Shown: positions 26,788-35,506 of the stretch, piece by piece
Layout: each line of letters opens with the position of its first letter
Position numbering within the stretch: position 1 is the first letter of the stretch
DNA from: JAWKOK01 sp963765875
GTDB lineage: Bacteria; Chloroflexota; Anaerolineae; Caldilineales; Caldilineaceae
DNA: 64,000 nt
Direction of reading: 5' to 3'
Assembly: GCA_963765875.1 (NCBI GenBank)
Contig: CAVXYK010000010.1
Coordinates: 62,001-126,000, forward strand
The notes under the pieces: model-generated
The model's database searches: none
Seen by the model: the letters and a program-made list of their open reading frames with translations, nothing else
What the model was told of the DNA's origin: nothing
Translations under genes and position numbers: made by a program

Positions 26788-28626
26788 ATGAGTCTGAAGG
26801 ATATAACCAAGCACGAACTAGATCGACGCAACTTTTTGCGCCTGAGCGGCGTTGCGGGTGCGGGCGTTGTTTTGGCTGCCTGCGGCGGCGCAGCCCCTGC
26901 CGGCGGCGGTGAAGCAGCCGCACCGGCTGCAGAAGGCGGCGATGCTGCTGCGCCAGCTGCAGCCGGTGCCATGGTTGATGTTCCGCGCGAGAAAACCATG
27001 ATCCTCATGTTCGGCGGCGACGGTACCCAGTTTGTCGATACCGGCCTGGGCAACCCCTACGCCACCGGCGCGACGCATCAGATCGGCAGCGCCGCCCTTT
27101 GGGAGCCGCTCTACTTCTACTCGGCCTTCGCTGACGAGCAGATTCCCTGGCTGGCCACCGGCTATGAGTATAACGACGATGCCACCGAACTGACGATCAC
27201 GATTCGAGAGGGCGTCGAGTGGAGCGATGGTACGCCCTTCACCGCCAACGATGTCGCTTTCACTCTGAATATGCTGCGCGATAATGCACCGGTTCTTCCG
27301 CAGTCGCAGGCAGTGGCCGCGGCCGTTGAAAATGCCGAGGCTGTCGATGATCTGACGGTTGTCGTCACCATGAACGGGTCCCGACCGCGCTTTATGTTCA
27401 ACCGTCTGATGTCCAAGTTCGATACTGGACTTTTTATGGTGCCCGAGCATGTCTTCAAAGATGTGGAAGATGTTGCATCCTTCGAGTACTACGATCCTGA
27501 GAAGGGCTGGCCGCTGGCGACCGGACCCTACAAGATCAGCGAGTGGACACCGAGCCAGAAGTTCATCGATCGCCGTGATGATTGGTGGGCCGTCAAGACC
27601 GGTTTCGTTGAAAAGCTGCCTGAGATCGAACGCATCGTCATGATTCCATATTCTGATGATACGCTGATGACCCAGCGCATCGTCAACAACGAAGTCGACT
27701 CGACCTTGGACCTGCGTGCCAATGTCATCGGCCAGACTGTCTCTCAGAACCCGGCCATCATTACTCACACCGGCACAGACTTGCCGTTGGGTTACATGGA
27801 CTGGTGGCCGAGCTCCATCTGGTTCAACCATGAGGAAGGCCCGTTCACCGAGAAAGATGTGCGTTGGGCTGTCAGCTACAGCATCGACCGTCAACAGCTT
27901 CTTGATGTCGGCCTCCAGGGGTCCGGCATTCTGACCGAACTGCCTTTCCCTCAGTATCCTGTGATGCAGAAGTACTTCGATGCAGCCGCGGATTTGCTGG
28001 CTGAGTATCCGACCAATGAGTTCAATTTGGAAAAGGCCGCGGCGCTCATGGAAGGCCAGGGCTATGAGAAGGATGACGAAGGATTCTGGGTCAAGGACGG
28101 CCAACGCATTACCGAGTCGATGGGCGGCTGGTCGGTCTTCAATGATATTGGCCCGCTGATTGCTGAGCAGTTGCGCAAGGGCGGCTTCGAGATCGACTAC
28201 GCCACGCCGGCCGACCACGGCACGCGCATCAGTGACGGTACCGCCCATATCTGGATCAACGGACATGGCGGCACGATTGCCGATCCGTTTACGACCATGG
28301 ACTACTACACCAGCAAGTACTGGGCGCCTATCGGTGAGCCGACCGGCCAGAACTCGCGCTTCAATAACGCTGAGTATGATGCATTGTTGGAAGAGATGGC
28401 CACAACATGGGCCGATGATCCGGCCTACATGGACCTCTATCTGGCGGCCATGGAGATTTGGTTGGATAACCTGGTTGATGCCCCGATTCAGCAGTGGCTG
28501 CATCGTATTCCCATGAACACGACCTACTGGAGCAACTGGCCGACCGAGGACAATCCCTATGTCAACGGCGCCTTCTGGCACCAGACTTTCCCGATGATGC
28601 TGCACAACATGGAGCCGGCGCAGTAA
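26788..28626 (+). CDS. ABC transporter substrate-binding lipoprotein, peptide/Opp type (SBP_bac_5)
   Basis: 612 residues. N-terminus RRNFLRLSGVAGAGVVLAAC combines a twin-arginine-like motif with a lipobox Cys, followed by an Ala/Gly/Pro-rich linker. The mature part has SBP_bac_5 signatures: ELTITIREGVEWSDGTPFTANDVAFT, GWPLATGPYKISEW, FTEKDVRWAVSYSIDRQQLL. It captures the substrate outside the membrane for the two permeases downstream. In this phylum such systems serve oligosaccharides as well as peptides, and the enolase-superfamily neighbours favour a sugar-derived substrate (inference). Ribosome site TTAGGAGAA. Confidence 0.94.
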   Translation: MSLKDITKHELDRRNFLRLSGVAGAGVVLAACGGAAPAGGGEAAAPAAEGGDAAAPAAAGAMVDVPREKTMILMFGGDGTQFVDTGLGNPYATGATHQIGSAALWEPLYFYSAFADEQIPWLATGYEYNDDATELTITIREGVEWSDGTPFTANDVAFTLNMLRDNAPVLPQSQAVAAAVENAEAVDDLTVVVTMNGSRPRFMFNRLMSKFDTGLFMVPEHVFKDVEDVASFEYYDPEKGWPLATGPYKISEWTPSQKFIDRRDDWWAVKTGFVEKLPEIERIVMIPYSDDTLMTQRIVNNEVDSTLDLRANVIGQTVSQNPAIITHTGTDLPLGYMDWWPSSIWFNHEEGPFTEKDVRWAVSYSIDRQQLLDVGLQGSGILTELPFPQYPVMQKYFDAAADLLAEYPTNEFNLEKAAALMEGQGYEKDDEGFWVKDGQRITESMGGWSVFNDIGPLIAEQLRKGGFEIDYATPADHGTRISDGTAHIWINGHGGTIADPFTTMDYYTSKYWAPIGEPTGQNSRFNNAEYDALLEEMATTWADDPAYMDLYLAAMEIWLDNLVDAPIQQWLHRIPMNTTYWSNWPTEDNPYVNGAFWHQTFPMMLHNMEPAQ

Positions 28627-28689
28627 GTATGTCGATCAACCGTAATATCTTGGTGATCGAGTTGCTGAAGTAGACGGTTATCTATGAGT

Positions 28690-28730
28690 CAATGCGAGGG
28701 GTGGATGTTCATACGCCATCCCTCGCATTG
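28690..28730. promoter_or_regulatory. Intercistronic stem-loop after the binding-protein gene
   Basis: CAATGCGAGGG...TGG pairs with CCATCCCTCGCATTG. Without a T-run it is unlikely to stop all transcripts; such stems after a binding-protein gene usually stabilise its mRNA and lower permease expression. Confidence 0.55.
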
Positions 28731-28841
28731 GTGTCGGATTGGAACCAGTCAATCTTGGCTCATATTCAAGACAGACCTGATCGTAGATTAGGATGTTGGA
28801 ACGGATGTCAACGTTAGTACTTTTTGTTCAGGAGATACCTG

Positions 28842-29849
28842 ATGAGGGCTTCGACCGTACGATTTATCGCCAAACGGTTTGGACTGCTTGTGCTGATCGT
28901 TTGGACGGCCGTGTCGATCAATTTCATTATTCCGCAGTTGACCCCGCGTAACCCGCTTCGAGAAAAATTGATGGAACAGGCCTCGCGTGGCGGCCTCATT
29001 GATGAGGGTTTCGACGAGATGGTTGCTGCGTACGAAGCAAAATTCGGCTTGGACCAGCCGCTGTGGAAGCAATATCTAAACTATCTTTGGGATGTAGCTC
29101 ATCTCGATCTGGGCTATTCCATCTCCAACTATCCTCAGACCGTTACCGAACTTGTGGGGCGGGCGCTGCCCTGGACCTTGGGGCTATTGTTTACCGCTAC
29201 GCTCATTGCATTTGTCTTCGGCACATTGTTGGGGGCGCTGATGGCGTGGCCTAAATCGGGCAATTTCGTCAAATATATTCTGCCGTCCACGCTCATATTA
29301 GGGGCGATACCCGCTTATCTGGTTGCACTGATCCTGATCTATTTTGTCGCCTTCAAGTGGAAACTACTGCCGTTGGGCGGCGGCTACAGCATCACGACGA
29401 TTCCCAACGCTAGCCTTTCCTTTGCCGGGGAAGTGATCAAACACTCGCTGCTACCAGCCTTTGCTCTGGTAATTACTAGCATGGGCGGCTGGGTCATCGG
29501 CATGCGCGGTATGATGGTGACGGTCCAGGGTGAGGATTACATGACCTTTGCTGAAGCCAAAGGACTCAAGGAAAAGCGACTTTTCTACAAATACGGGATG
29601 CGCAATGCCATGTTGCCCCAGGTGACCGGCCTGGCGTTGGCATTCAGTTTTTTGGTCTCCGGTGCTGTGCTTGTGGAACTGGTCTTCGGTTATCCCGGTG
29701 TGGGTACCTTGCTGGCGCGTGCCATATCACAGCTTGACTATTTCATGATCTATGGCATTGTGCTCTTCATCGTCATCGCCATCGCCATAGCCATGTTTAT
29801 CATGGACTTGATCTATCCACTGTTGGATCCACGTATCAGACATGAATGA
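28842..29849 (+). CDS. ABC transporter permease, DppB/OppB type
   Basis: About 335 residues, six membrane segments. N-terminal FIAKRFGLLVLIVWTAVSIN is the OppB/DppB start, with the inner-membrane EAA loop TFAEAKGLKEKRLFYKYGMRN. The ATG at 28842 has CAGGAGA in front; a TTG at 28824 is less likely. Forms the channel with the DppC-type protein. Confidence 0.93.
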   Translation: MRASTVRFIAKRFGLLVLIVWTAVSINFIIPQLTPRNPLREKLMEQASRGGLIDEGFDEMVAAYEAKFGLDQPLWKQYLNYLWDVAHLDLGYSISNYPQTVTELVGRALPWTLGLLFTATLIAFVFGTLLGALMAWPKSGNFVKYILPSTLILGAIPAYLVALILIYFVAFKWKLLPLGGGYSITTIPNASLSFAGEVIKHSLLPAFALVITSMGGWVIGMRGMMVTVQGEDYMTFAEAKGLKEKRLFYKYGMRNAMLPQVTGLALAFSFLVSGAVLVELVFGYPGVGTLLARAISQLDYFMIYGIVLFIVIAIAIAMFIMDLIYPLLDPRIRHE

Positions 29850-29985
29850 TGGCCTGCAGTAGGTTATGCTACCAGTGAACACTCCTACAATCGGTCGTTC
29901 ACTTCACCTGGAATCATGAGCAATTGATCCTCCGGGATCGTCTGGCTGAACCCCGGGCCTACTGTAATAAACAGAGGAAGCTATT

Positions 29986-30891
29986 ATGGAACGCATCGGC
30001 CTCATCTTGCGCTATATCCGACGCAATATTCCCTTAGGAATCGGTCTTGGCATCCTGCTATTTCTGATTCTGTTTACCATGATCGGTTCGTTCTTCATCG
30101 ACGCCCAGGTTGATCCGTACCCATTGGCCGCACCGGCCAGCGTAGCGCCAACACTGGCCTACTGTAAGCCAATCGAACCGGATTGTGAAGATCCGGTCGC
30201 CTACCCCTTCGGCACCGACGCTCAGGGCCGTGATATGTTTGCTGTGGCCGTGGCCGGAACCTGGATGACGATTCGCATCGGACTTTTTGCTGGTATCATC
30301 GGTGTTGTCATCGGCACCTTTCTCGGCTTCACATCGGCCTACTATGGCGGTATGTATGACGGGATCGTGCGTTGGATGGTCGATGTCATGTTGACAATTC
30401 CCGGCCTGCTGATTCTCGTTGTGATTGCCTCGTCACTCGGTTCCAAGTCCATCACGATCAACGGTATGGCGCTGATCATCGCGTTGATCTCATGGCGCGG
30501 CGCTGCACGCGTCATTCGATCGCAGGTGTTGAGTATGCGTGAACATCCCTATGTGATGATGGCGAAGCTCAACGGAACGGGCAATATGAGCATTATCTTC
30601 AAGGAGATGATGCCAAACCTATTGCCCTATCTGGGCGCTACGCTGGTTGGAGCGGTAACGACTGCCATCTTTGCGTCGATGGGTCTCGCCGCGCTTGGTC
30701 TTGGCCCGCTGCGCGAACCGACACTCGGCGTAACCATCTACTGGGTGATGAACCAGAGCGCTTTCTTGCGCGGCCTCTGGTGGTGGGGCGCTGTGCCTAT
30801 TGTAATCGTGGCGCTCATCTTCATCATGCTCTTTATGATTTCGATCGGCCTTGACGAGTTGGCCAACCCACGCGTGAGGAAGGCCCGATGA
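29986..30891 (+). CDS. ABC transporter permease, DppC/OppC type
   Basis: 301 residues. First membrane segment GIGLGILLFLILFTMIGSFF, then the DppC hallmark PFGTDAQGRDMFAVAV and EAA loop MMAKLNGTGNMSIIFKEMMPN. AGAGGAAG ribosome site. Its end overlaps the next gene by 4 bases (ATGA), so the ATPase is translationally coupled. Confidence 0.93.
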   Translation: MERIGLILRYIRRNIPLGIGLGILLFLILFTMIGSFFIDAQVDPYPLAAPASVAPTLAYCKPIEPDCEDPVAYPFGTDAQGRDMFAVAVAGTWMTIRIGLFAGIIGVVIGTFLGFTSAYYGGMYDGIVRWMVDVMLTIPGLLILVVIASSLGSKSITINGMALIIALISWRGAARVIRSQVLSMREHPYVMMAKLNGTGNMSIIFKEMMPNLLPYLGATLVGAVTTAIFASMGLAALGLGPLREPTLGVTIYWVMNQSAFLRGLWWWGAVPIVIVALIFIMLFMISIGLDELANPRVRKAR

Positions 30892-31865
30892 CAAAATATG
30901 TATTGCAGGTCAAGGACCTGGATGTTCAGTATTTCACGGATGCTGGCGTGGTCTACGCCAACAACAAGGTTTCGTTCAACCTCTCCCCCGGCGAGCGAGT
31001 CGGACTGATCGGCGAGTCGGGCTCAGGCAAGTCGACGATGGCCCTGGCGCTGCTGCGCATGATCAAGTTGCCCGGCAGGATCGCAGGCGGCGAAATTTGG
31101 CTGGATGATCGGGATCTGACCAAGATTCCGGAGAAAGATGTGCGCCTGTACCGCGCCAGCGAGATCAGCATGATCCCGCAGGGCGCCATGAACTCGCTCA
31201 ACCCCGTCATGCGGGTCATCGATCAGATCATCGATGGCATGAAGGACCATGATCTCGGCTTGTCCAAATCGCAACTGAAAGAGCGTGCCTATGATGCATT
31301 GGAAGCCGTGGAACTGAAGCGGAGCGTTGGCAGTATGTATCCGCATGAGCTGAGCGGCGGCATGAAGCAGCGTGTCTGCATCGCCATCAGCATTGCCATG
31401 CACCCAAAGGTCATCATTGCCGATGAGCCGACCAGCGCCCTTGACGTGGTTACCCAACGCCAGGTCATGCAGACCATCGGCCGTCTGCAAGAGGAAATGG
31501 GGGCCGCGGTCATCCTCATCGGCCACGATATGGGCTTGATGGCCCAGTTCGTTGATCGAATGGCTGTCATGTATGCCGGCAGTTTGGTCGAATTGGGCAC
31601 GGTCAAAGATACATTTACCGAACCATTGCACCCGTACACAGAGATGCTCATCGATAGTCTGCCAGTGCTGGGCAAGAAAGGCGTTTTTAAGGGCATTCCC
31701 GGCATAACGCCGCTGCTGCGCGATCTGCCGCCAGGCTGCGCCTTCAGCAATCGCTGTCCAATGGCGATGCCGGTTTGTACGGAAAAAGTTCCCGCGCTCA
31801 CAGAATATCGACCAAACCATTTGGCGGCCTGCCACCTACACGACACCGAGTTGGTATCATCATGA
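30888..31865 (+). CDS. ABC transporter ATP-binding protein, DppD/OppD type
   Basis: 325 residues. Walker A GESGSGKSTMAL, Q-loop MIPQGAMNSLNPVM, signature LSGGMKQR, Walker B VIIADEPTSALD, switch His in LIGHDMGL, and a C-terminal oligopeptide-type extension with GCAFSNRCPMAMPVC. Overlaps its neighbours by ATGA on both sides. Confidence 0.94.
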   Translation: MTKYVLQVKDLDVQYFTDAGVVYANNKVSFNLSPGERVGLIGESGSGKSTMALALLRMIKLPGRIAGGEIWLDDRDLTKIPEKDVRLYRASEISMIPQGAMNSLNPVMRVIDQIIDGMKDHDLGLSKSQLKERAYDALEAVELKRSVGSMYPHELSGGMKQRVCIAISIAMHPKVIIADEPTSALDVVTQRQVMQTIGRLQEEMGAAVILIGHDMGLMAQFVDRMAVMYAGSLVELGTVKDTFTEPLHPYTEMLIDSLPVLGKKGVFKGIPGITPLLRDLPPGCAFSNRCPMAMPVCTEKVPALTEYRPNHLAACHLHDTELVSS

Positions 31866-32983
31866 ATTATCTGCTCGAACTACGCAATGTAACAAAGGAG
31901 TTCTCCGGCGGAACCGTAGCCCTGGATGATATTTCGTTTTCTATCGATGCCGACACGCCAAGCATCATCTCTATCGCCGGGGAAAGCGGCAGCGGCAAGT
32001 CGACCATGGGCATGATGATCCTCGGTTTTCTGGGCGCTACCAAGGGCCAAGTCCTGTATAAGGGGAAACCGGTTATCGGTCTGTCCAGCAGGGACGAACT
32101 TGAGTTTCGCAAGCAGGTCCAAGCCGTCTTTCAGGATCCCTTTGCGGTCTTCAATCCGTTTTACAAGGTCGATCACATCATCGAAGAACCGATCAAAAAC
32201 TACAAGCTGGCCTCTTCCAAGGAGGAGGCCCGTGAGAGGACGAATGAGGCGCTGATCAGAGTCGGACTGCGGCCGGAGGAGACGCTGGGCCGTTTCCCCC
32301 ATCAACTTAGCGGTGGACAGCGCCAGCGACTGGTTGTGGCGCGTGCATTGTTGATGCAGCCGGAATTGATCGTGGCAGACGAACCGGTTTCAATGGTGGA
32401 TGCATCACTGCGTGCAACCATCTTGGAGACGCTGCACAAGCTGAAGACGGACTTCGGCATCACGATTCTCTACATCACTCACGATCTGACCACGGCCTAC
32501 CACGTCAGCGATCACATCATCATCCTCTACCGTGGATCGGTTATGGAAGCCGGTGAGGTGGACTCGGTTATCGCCAACCCGAAGCATCCCTACACCCAGT
32601 TGCTGATCGACTCGATACCGTGGCCGGATATCAACCGGCCATGGGGCCAGAAGGAGATCATCTCCACCGATGATGATACGTCCGCTGCCTCGCGCAATGG
32701 CTGCAAATTCGCCGGACGTTGTCCCCACGTCATGGACAAGTGCAAGACGAGCCGACCGCCTCTCTACCGTGAAAGTTTCCAGCGGGTCGCTTCGTGTTTC
32801 TTGTATGAGGATGCAGACGTGCTGCCCGGAGAGGAATTGGGCAGTCTTTTCACCCAAATCGACAAGGCAAATAAGGCGAAGAAGGCAAGTGCTGCGGATG
32901 CCGCCGCCACCAATGGGAGCGATGTGGCCGTAAACGCCGACGAGTCTGATGACGCACCTGCTGATGAAGAGGCGGATTCCTAG
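31862..32983 (+). CDS. ABC transporter ATP-binding protein, DppF/OppF type
   Basis: 373 residues from the ATG at 31862, which overlaps the previous stop. Walker A GESGSGKSTMGM, signature LSGGQRQR, Walker B LIVADEPVSMVD, YITHDLTT, and C-terminal GCKFAGRCPHVMDKC. An unusual acidic Ala/Asp/Glu-rich tail of about 35 residues follows the conserved domain. Last gene of the operon, before a strong terminator. Confidence 0.94.
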   Translation: MNYLLELRNVTKEFSGGTVALDDISFSIDADTPSIISIAGESGSGKSTMGMMILGFLGATKGQVLYKGKPVIGLSSRDELEFRKQVQAVFQDPFAVFNPFYKVDHIIEEPIKNYKLASSKEEARERTNEALIRVGLRPEETLGRFPHQLSGGQRQRLVVARALLMQPELIVADEPVSMVDASLRATILETLHKLKTDFGITILYITHDLTTAYHVSDHIIILYRGSVMEAGEVDSVIANPKHPYTQLLIDSIPWPDINRPWGQKEIISTDDDTSAASRNGCKFAGRCPHVMDKCKTSRPPLYRESFQRVASCFLYEDADVLPGEELGSLFTQIDKANKAKKASAADAAATNGSDVAVNADESDDAPADEEADS

Positions 32984-32994
32984 CGAAACTGATT

Positions 32995-33037
32995 GACAGC
33001 AAAAACGGGCGTCGGCACGACGCCCGTTTTTGCTGTC
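32995..33037 (+). terminator. Terminator of the Opp/Dpp-type ABC operon
   Basis: A perfect 20-bp stem, GACAGCAAAAACGGGCGTCG against its complement, across a 3-base loop. The GC core is flanked by A5 and T5, so it can work in both directions. Confidence 0.88.
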
Positions 33038-33127
33038 TGGAAAGATGGTTGTCTGAGCAATGGTGAACCGACCCAACGGATTCAGGTGCGGCTCACTTCG
33101 CGGAATCTTGGAGTGCCTTTAGTCATT

Positions 33128-33252
33128 TGGGTGTGTGGGCGCATAGCGCCTGCTGCGCAAACAAAATCGGTTGAAGGATCCTCCGGGAGTGGCGCTGCGC
33201 GGCGCCACTCCCGGAGGGTCTCGGGGCGCTCAACGCATTTGGAGCACACCCA
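33128..33252. mobile_element. MITE-like element, TGGGTGTG family, copy C with perfect target duplication
   Basis: 125 bp, TGGGTGTG...CACACCCA, flanked on both sides by AGTCATT (33121-33127 and 33253-33259), a perfect 7-base target duplication. The interior is a strong palindrome (CTCCGGGAGTGGCGC / GCGCCACTCCCGGAG). It encodes nothing. Confidence 0.82.
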
Positions 33253-33271
33253 AGTCATTTAGAGGTAGACC

Positions 33272-34412
33272 ATGCAGATCACCAATATTGAAGCCTTCCC
33301 GATTTGGGGCGGACATCGCAACTTTCTCTTTTTCGTTGTCGACACAGACGAAGGAATCTATGGCGTGGGCGAGTCAGGGCATTACCGGTCGTGAACTGGC
33401 GGTAATTGCTGCCCTGGAACACTTCAAGCCGCTGTTGATCGGCAAAAGTCCTTTCGATACCGAACACATCTGGCAACAGCTCTACCGCGGCGGCTTCTTT
33501 CCTGCCCAGGGCATCCAGGCCTCCGCCATCTCGGCCATCGACATGGCGCTGTGGGACATCAAGGGCAAGGCGCTGGGCGTGCCGGTCTACGATCTGCTGG
33601 GCGGCAAAGTTCGCGACAAAGTCGTCTGCTATCCCCATAATTCCGGTCATCGAATGGAGATCGCGCCGTTGGTCGAGTCATGCTTGCAGACGACCGAAGA
33701 AGGTTGGAAGTTTGTGCGTTGGGGACTGCCCCAGGACGGCGCGCTGTTGGAGCCGCGGCAGGCCGTCCGTGCAGCGATTGCCCAGTTCGAGGCTGTGCGT
33801 GAGGCCGTCGGCGACGAGATCGACCTCTGCTTTGATGTGCATACCCGACTCGATCTGCCCGATGCGCTCTGGTTCTGCAAGGAAGTAGAGCAATACGATC
33901 CCTTCTTCATCGAGGATCCGCTGCGCTCTGAGAACCCCGATTCGTTCAAGACGCTGCGTCCGCGCACGTCAGTCCCGCTCGCGGCAGGCGAGCAGTTCAG
34001 CTCCAAGTGGGAATTTCGCCAGCTGGTCGAAGAGGAGTGGATCGACTATGCGCGCGTCGACCTCTGCCTGGCCGGCGGCATCACGGAGGCCAAAAAGATT
34101 GCCGGTTGGTGCGAGACGCACTACATCAAAGTGGCTGTCCACAATCCGCTCAGCCCGGTCTCATCGGCAGCCTGCCTGCATCTGAATCTCTCTTGTCCCA
34201 ACTTTGCGGTCCAGGAGCAGCCGCGCAAGACGGGCACCATCCTCACCGATGTGGTTCCTGTGCAGCCGACCTGGGAGGACGGCTATCTGCTGGCCCCGAC
34301 CACGCCGGGCCTCGGCATAGAGTTCGACCGGGAGGCAGCCAAGGCCCACCCCTTCCGTATGGCCGAACTGCCCCAGGTGCGCCGGCTGGACGGGTCTTTT
34401 ACGAATTGGTGA
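33272..34412 (+). CDS. Mandelate racemase/muconate lactonizing enzyme family protein, paralog 2, frameshifted near the start
   Basis: True start MQITNIEAFPIWGGHRNFLF at 33272 with AGAGGTAG in front; the frame runs to GIYGVGESG and then shifts at about 33380 (one extra C; expected GVGESGITGRELAVIAAL). The rest is intact: SAIDMALWDIKGKALGVP, CFDVHTRLDLPD, FIEDPLRSE, AAGEQFSSKW, VAVHNPLSPVSS. These are metal ligands D/E/E and a catalytic His of a galactonate-dehydratase-like member. Probably a sugar-acid dehydratase feeding on what the upstream ABC operon imports (inference). Confidence 0.88.
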
Positions 34413-34514
34413 GTGGGGATTGGGGATTAGGGAATGGGGACTAGGGATTGGCGATCGGGGAGGTAGCGGTGGGTCATAACCCTATGGTCCCCCCGATCCC
34501 CATTCCCCAATCCC
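34413..34514. repeat. G-rich/C-rich inverted repeat between convergent genes
   Basis: GGGGATTGGGGATTAGGGAA and, further on, CCCCATTCCCCAATCCCC form a long stem between the stops of the enolase-superfamily gene and the SDR gene; it may also serve as a bidirectional terminator. Confidence 0.6.
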
Positions 34515-35309
34515 CTAACCCTCTTCATATCGCGCCTCCGGATCCAGCGCGCCCAATCCCCCATCAATATAGATTGTCGTGCCGCTGATGAAACGGTTGG
34601 TCCCGCTGAGCAGATGGACGACGGTTGAAGCAATGTCCTCGACGCGGGCGCCCCGGCCCAGCGGGTAGGTGTTGGTGAACTGCCGGATCAATGCCCCCGG
34701 ATCGTCATAGCGGGATGCGAATTCGTCGACAGCCGGGGTCATCGTCATACCGGGTGCGATCGCTACGCACTGGATGTTGTCACGTCCCCATTCGACGGCG
34801 ATGGACTTGGTCAGTTGCACCAACATCGATTTCGAGACATTGTAGGGGAAAGTGCCGGGCATGGTGTGGCGTGCGTGGATGGATGCCATGTTGACGATCA
34901 TGCCGCCGCCGGCCTCCTTGAGCGCTGGATAGGCTTCCTGAGCCAGCGCCCATGCGGCATAGAAATTGAGCGAGAAGCAATCTTCGATCTCCTGACGGGT
35001 GGCCCCGGCGACACCATGCCAGAAGTTGGCGCCCGCGTTGTTGACCAGCCCGTCTAGCCCGCCAAGGAACTCGATAGAATCTCGCCCAAACTGGCGTGCG
35101 GCCTCTTCATCACTCAGATCCAGCGCCTGAAAGAATGAACGTCCTCCCGCTTTCTCCACGGCTGCAAACGTCTGGTCGGCTCCATCTTCACTGTGACCAC
35201 AGAACGCAATCTCCGCACCCTCAGCCGCGGCCAGTAGGGCGATGCCCTGGCCGATGCCTGCTGTGCCCCCCGTGATGATAATCCGTTTGCCCTTTAGACA
35301 GTCCTGCAT
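34515..35309 (-). CDS. Short-chain dehydrogenase/reductase
   Basis: 264 residues with all classical SDR motifs: TGGTAGIGQG cofactor loop, NNAGANFW, catalytic S in MASIHARH and YNVSK (Tyr and Lys), C-terminal FISGTTIYIDGGLGA. It oxidises or reduces an alcohol/carbonyl with NAD(P)H. The dehydratase neighbours suggest a sugar-acid or sugar alcohol substrate. Confidence 0.93.
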   Translation of the reverse strand: MQDCLKGKRIIITGGTAGIGQGIALLAAAEGAEIAFCGHSEDGADQTFAAVEKAGGRSFFQALDLSDEEAARQFGRDSIEFLGGLDGLVNNAGANFWHGVAGATRQEIEDCFSLNFYAAWALAQEAYPALKEAGGGMIVNMASIHARHTMPGTFPYNVSKSMLVQLTKSIAVEWGRDNIQCVAIAPGMTMTPAVDEFASRYDDPGALIRQFTNTYPLGRGARVEDIASTVVHLLSGTNRFISGTTIYIDGGLGALDPEARYEEG

Positions 35310-35506
35310 CTCTCTTGCCTCCTGCCACCTGCACTGGAATTTTGATGCGATTTCTTCGCCTATGATACACTCAGGTATGGCCGATCACAACCGTTCGCAA
35401 AACCTGATAGTGAGCGTCCTCGCCAGACTGAAGCACCACAGTGGCACTGATCTAGACCTCCACATCAGTCACAGATCATCTGGCCCGCCGCCGGTCTTGA
35501 GTCAAA

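Noticed and set aside
26818..28605. A 595-codon minus-strand frame opposite the binding-protein gene
   Set aside because: Mirror of a GC-rich coding region; the plus-strand protein has all SBP_bac_5 motifs, the minus-strand one none.
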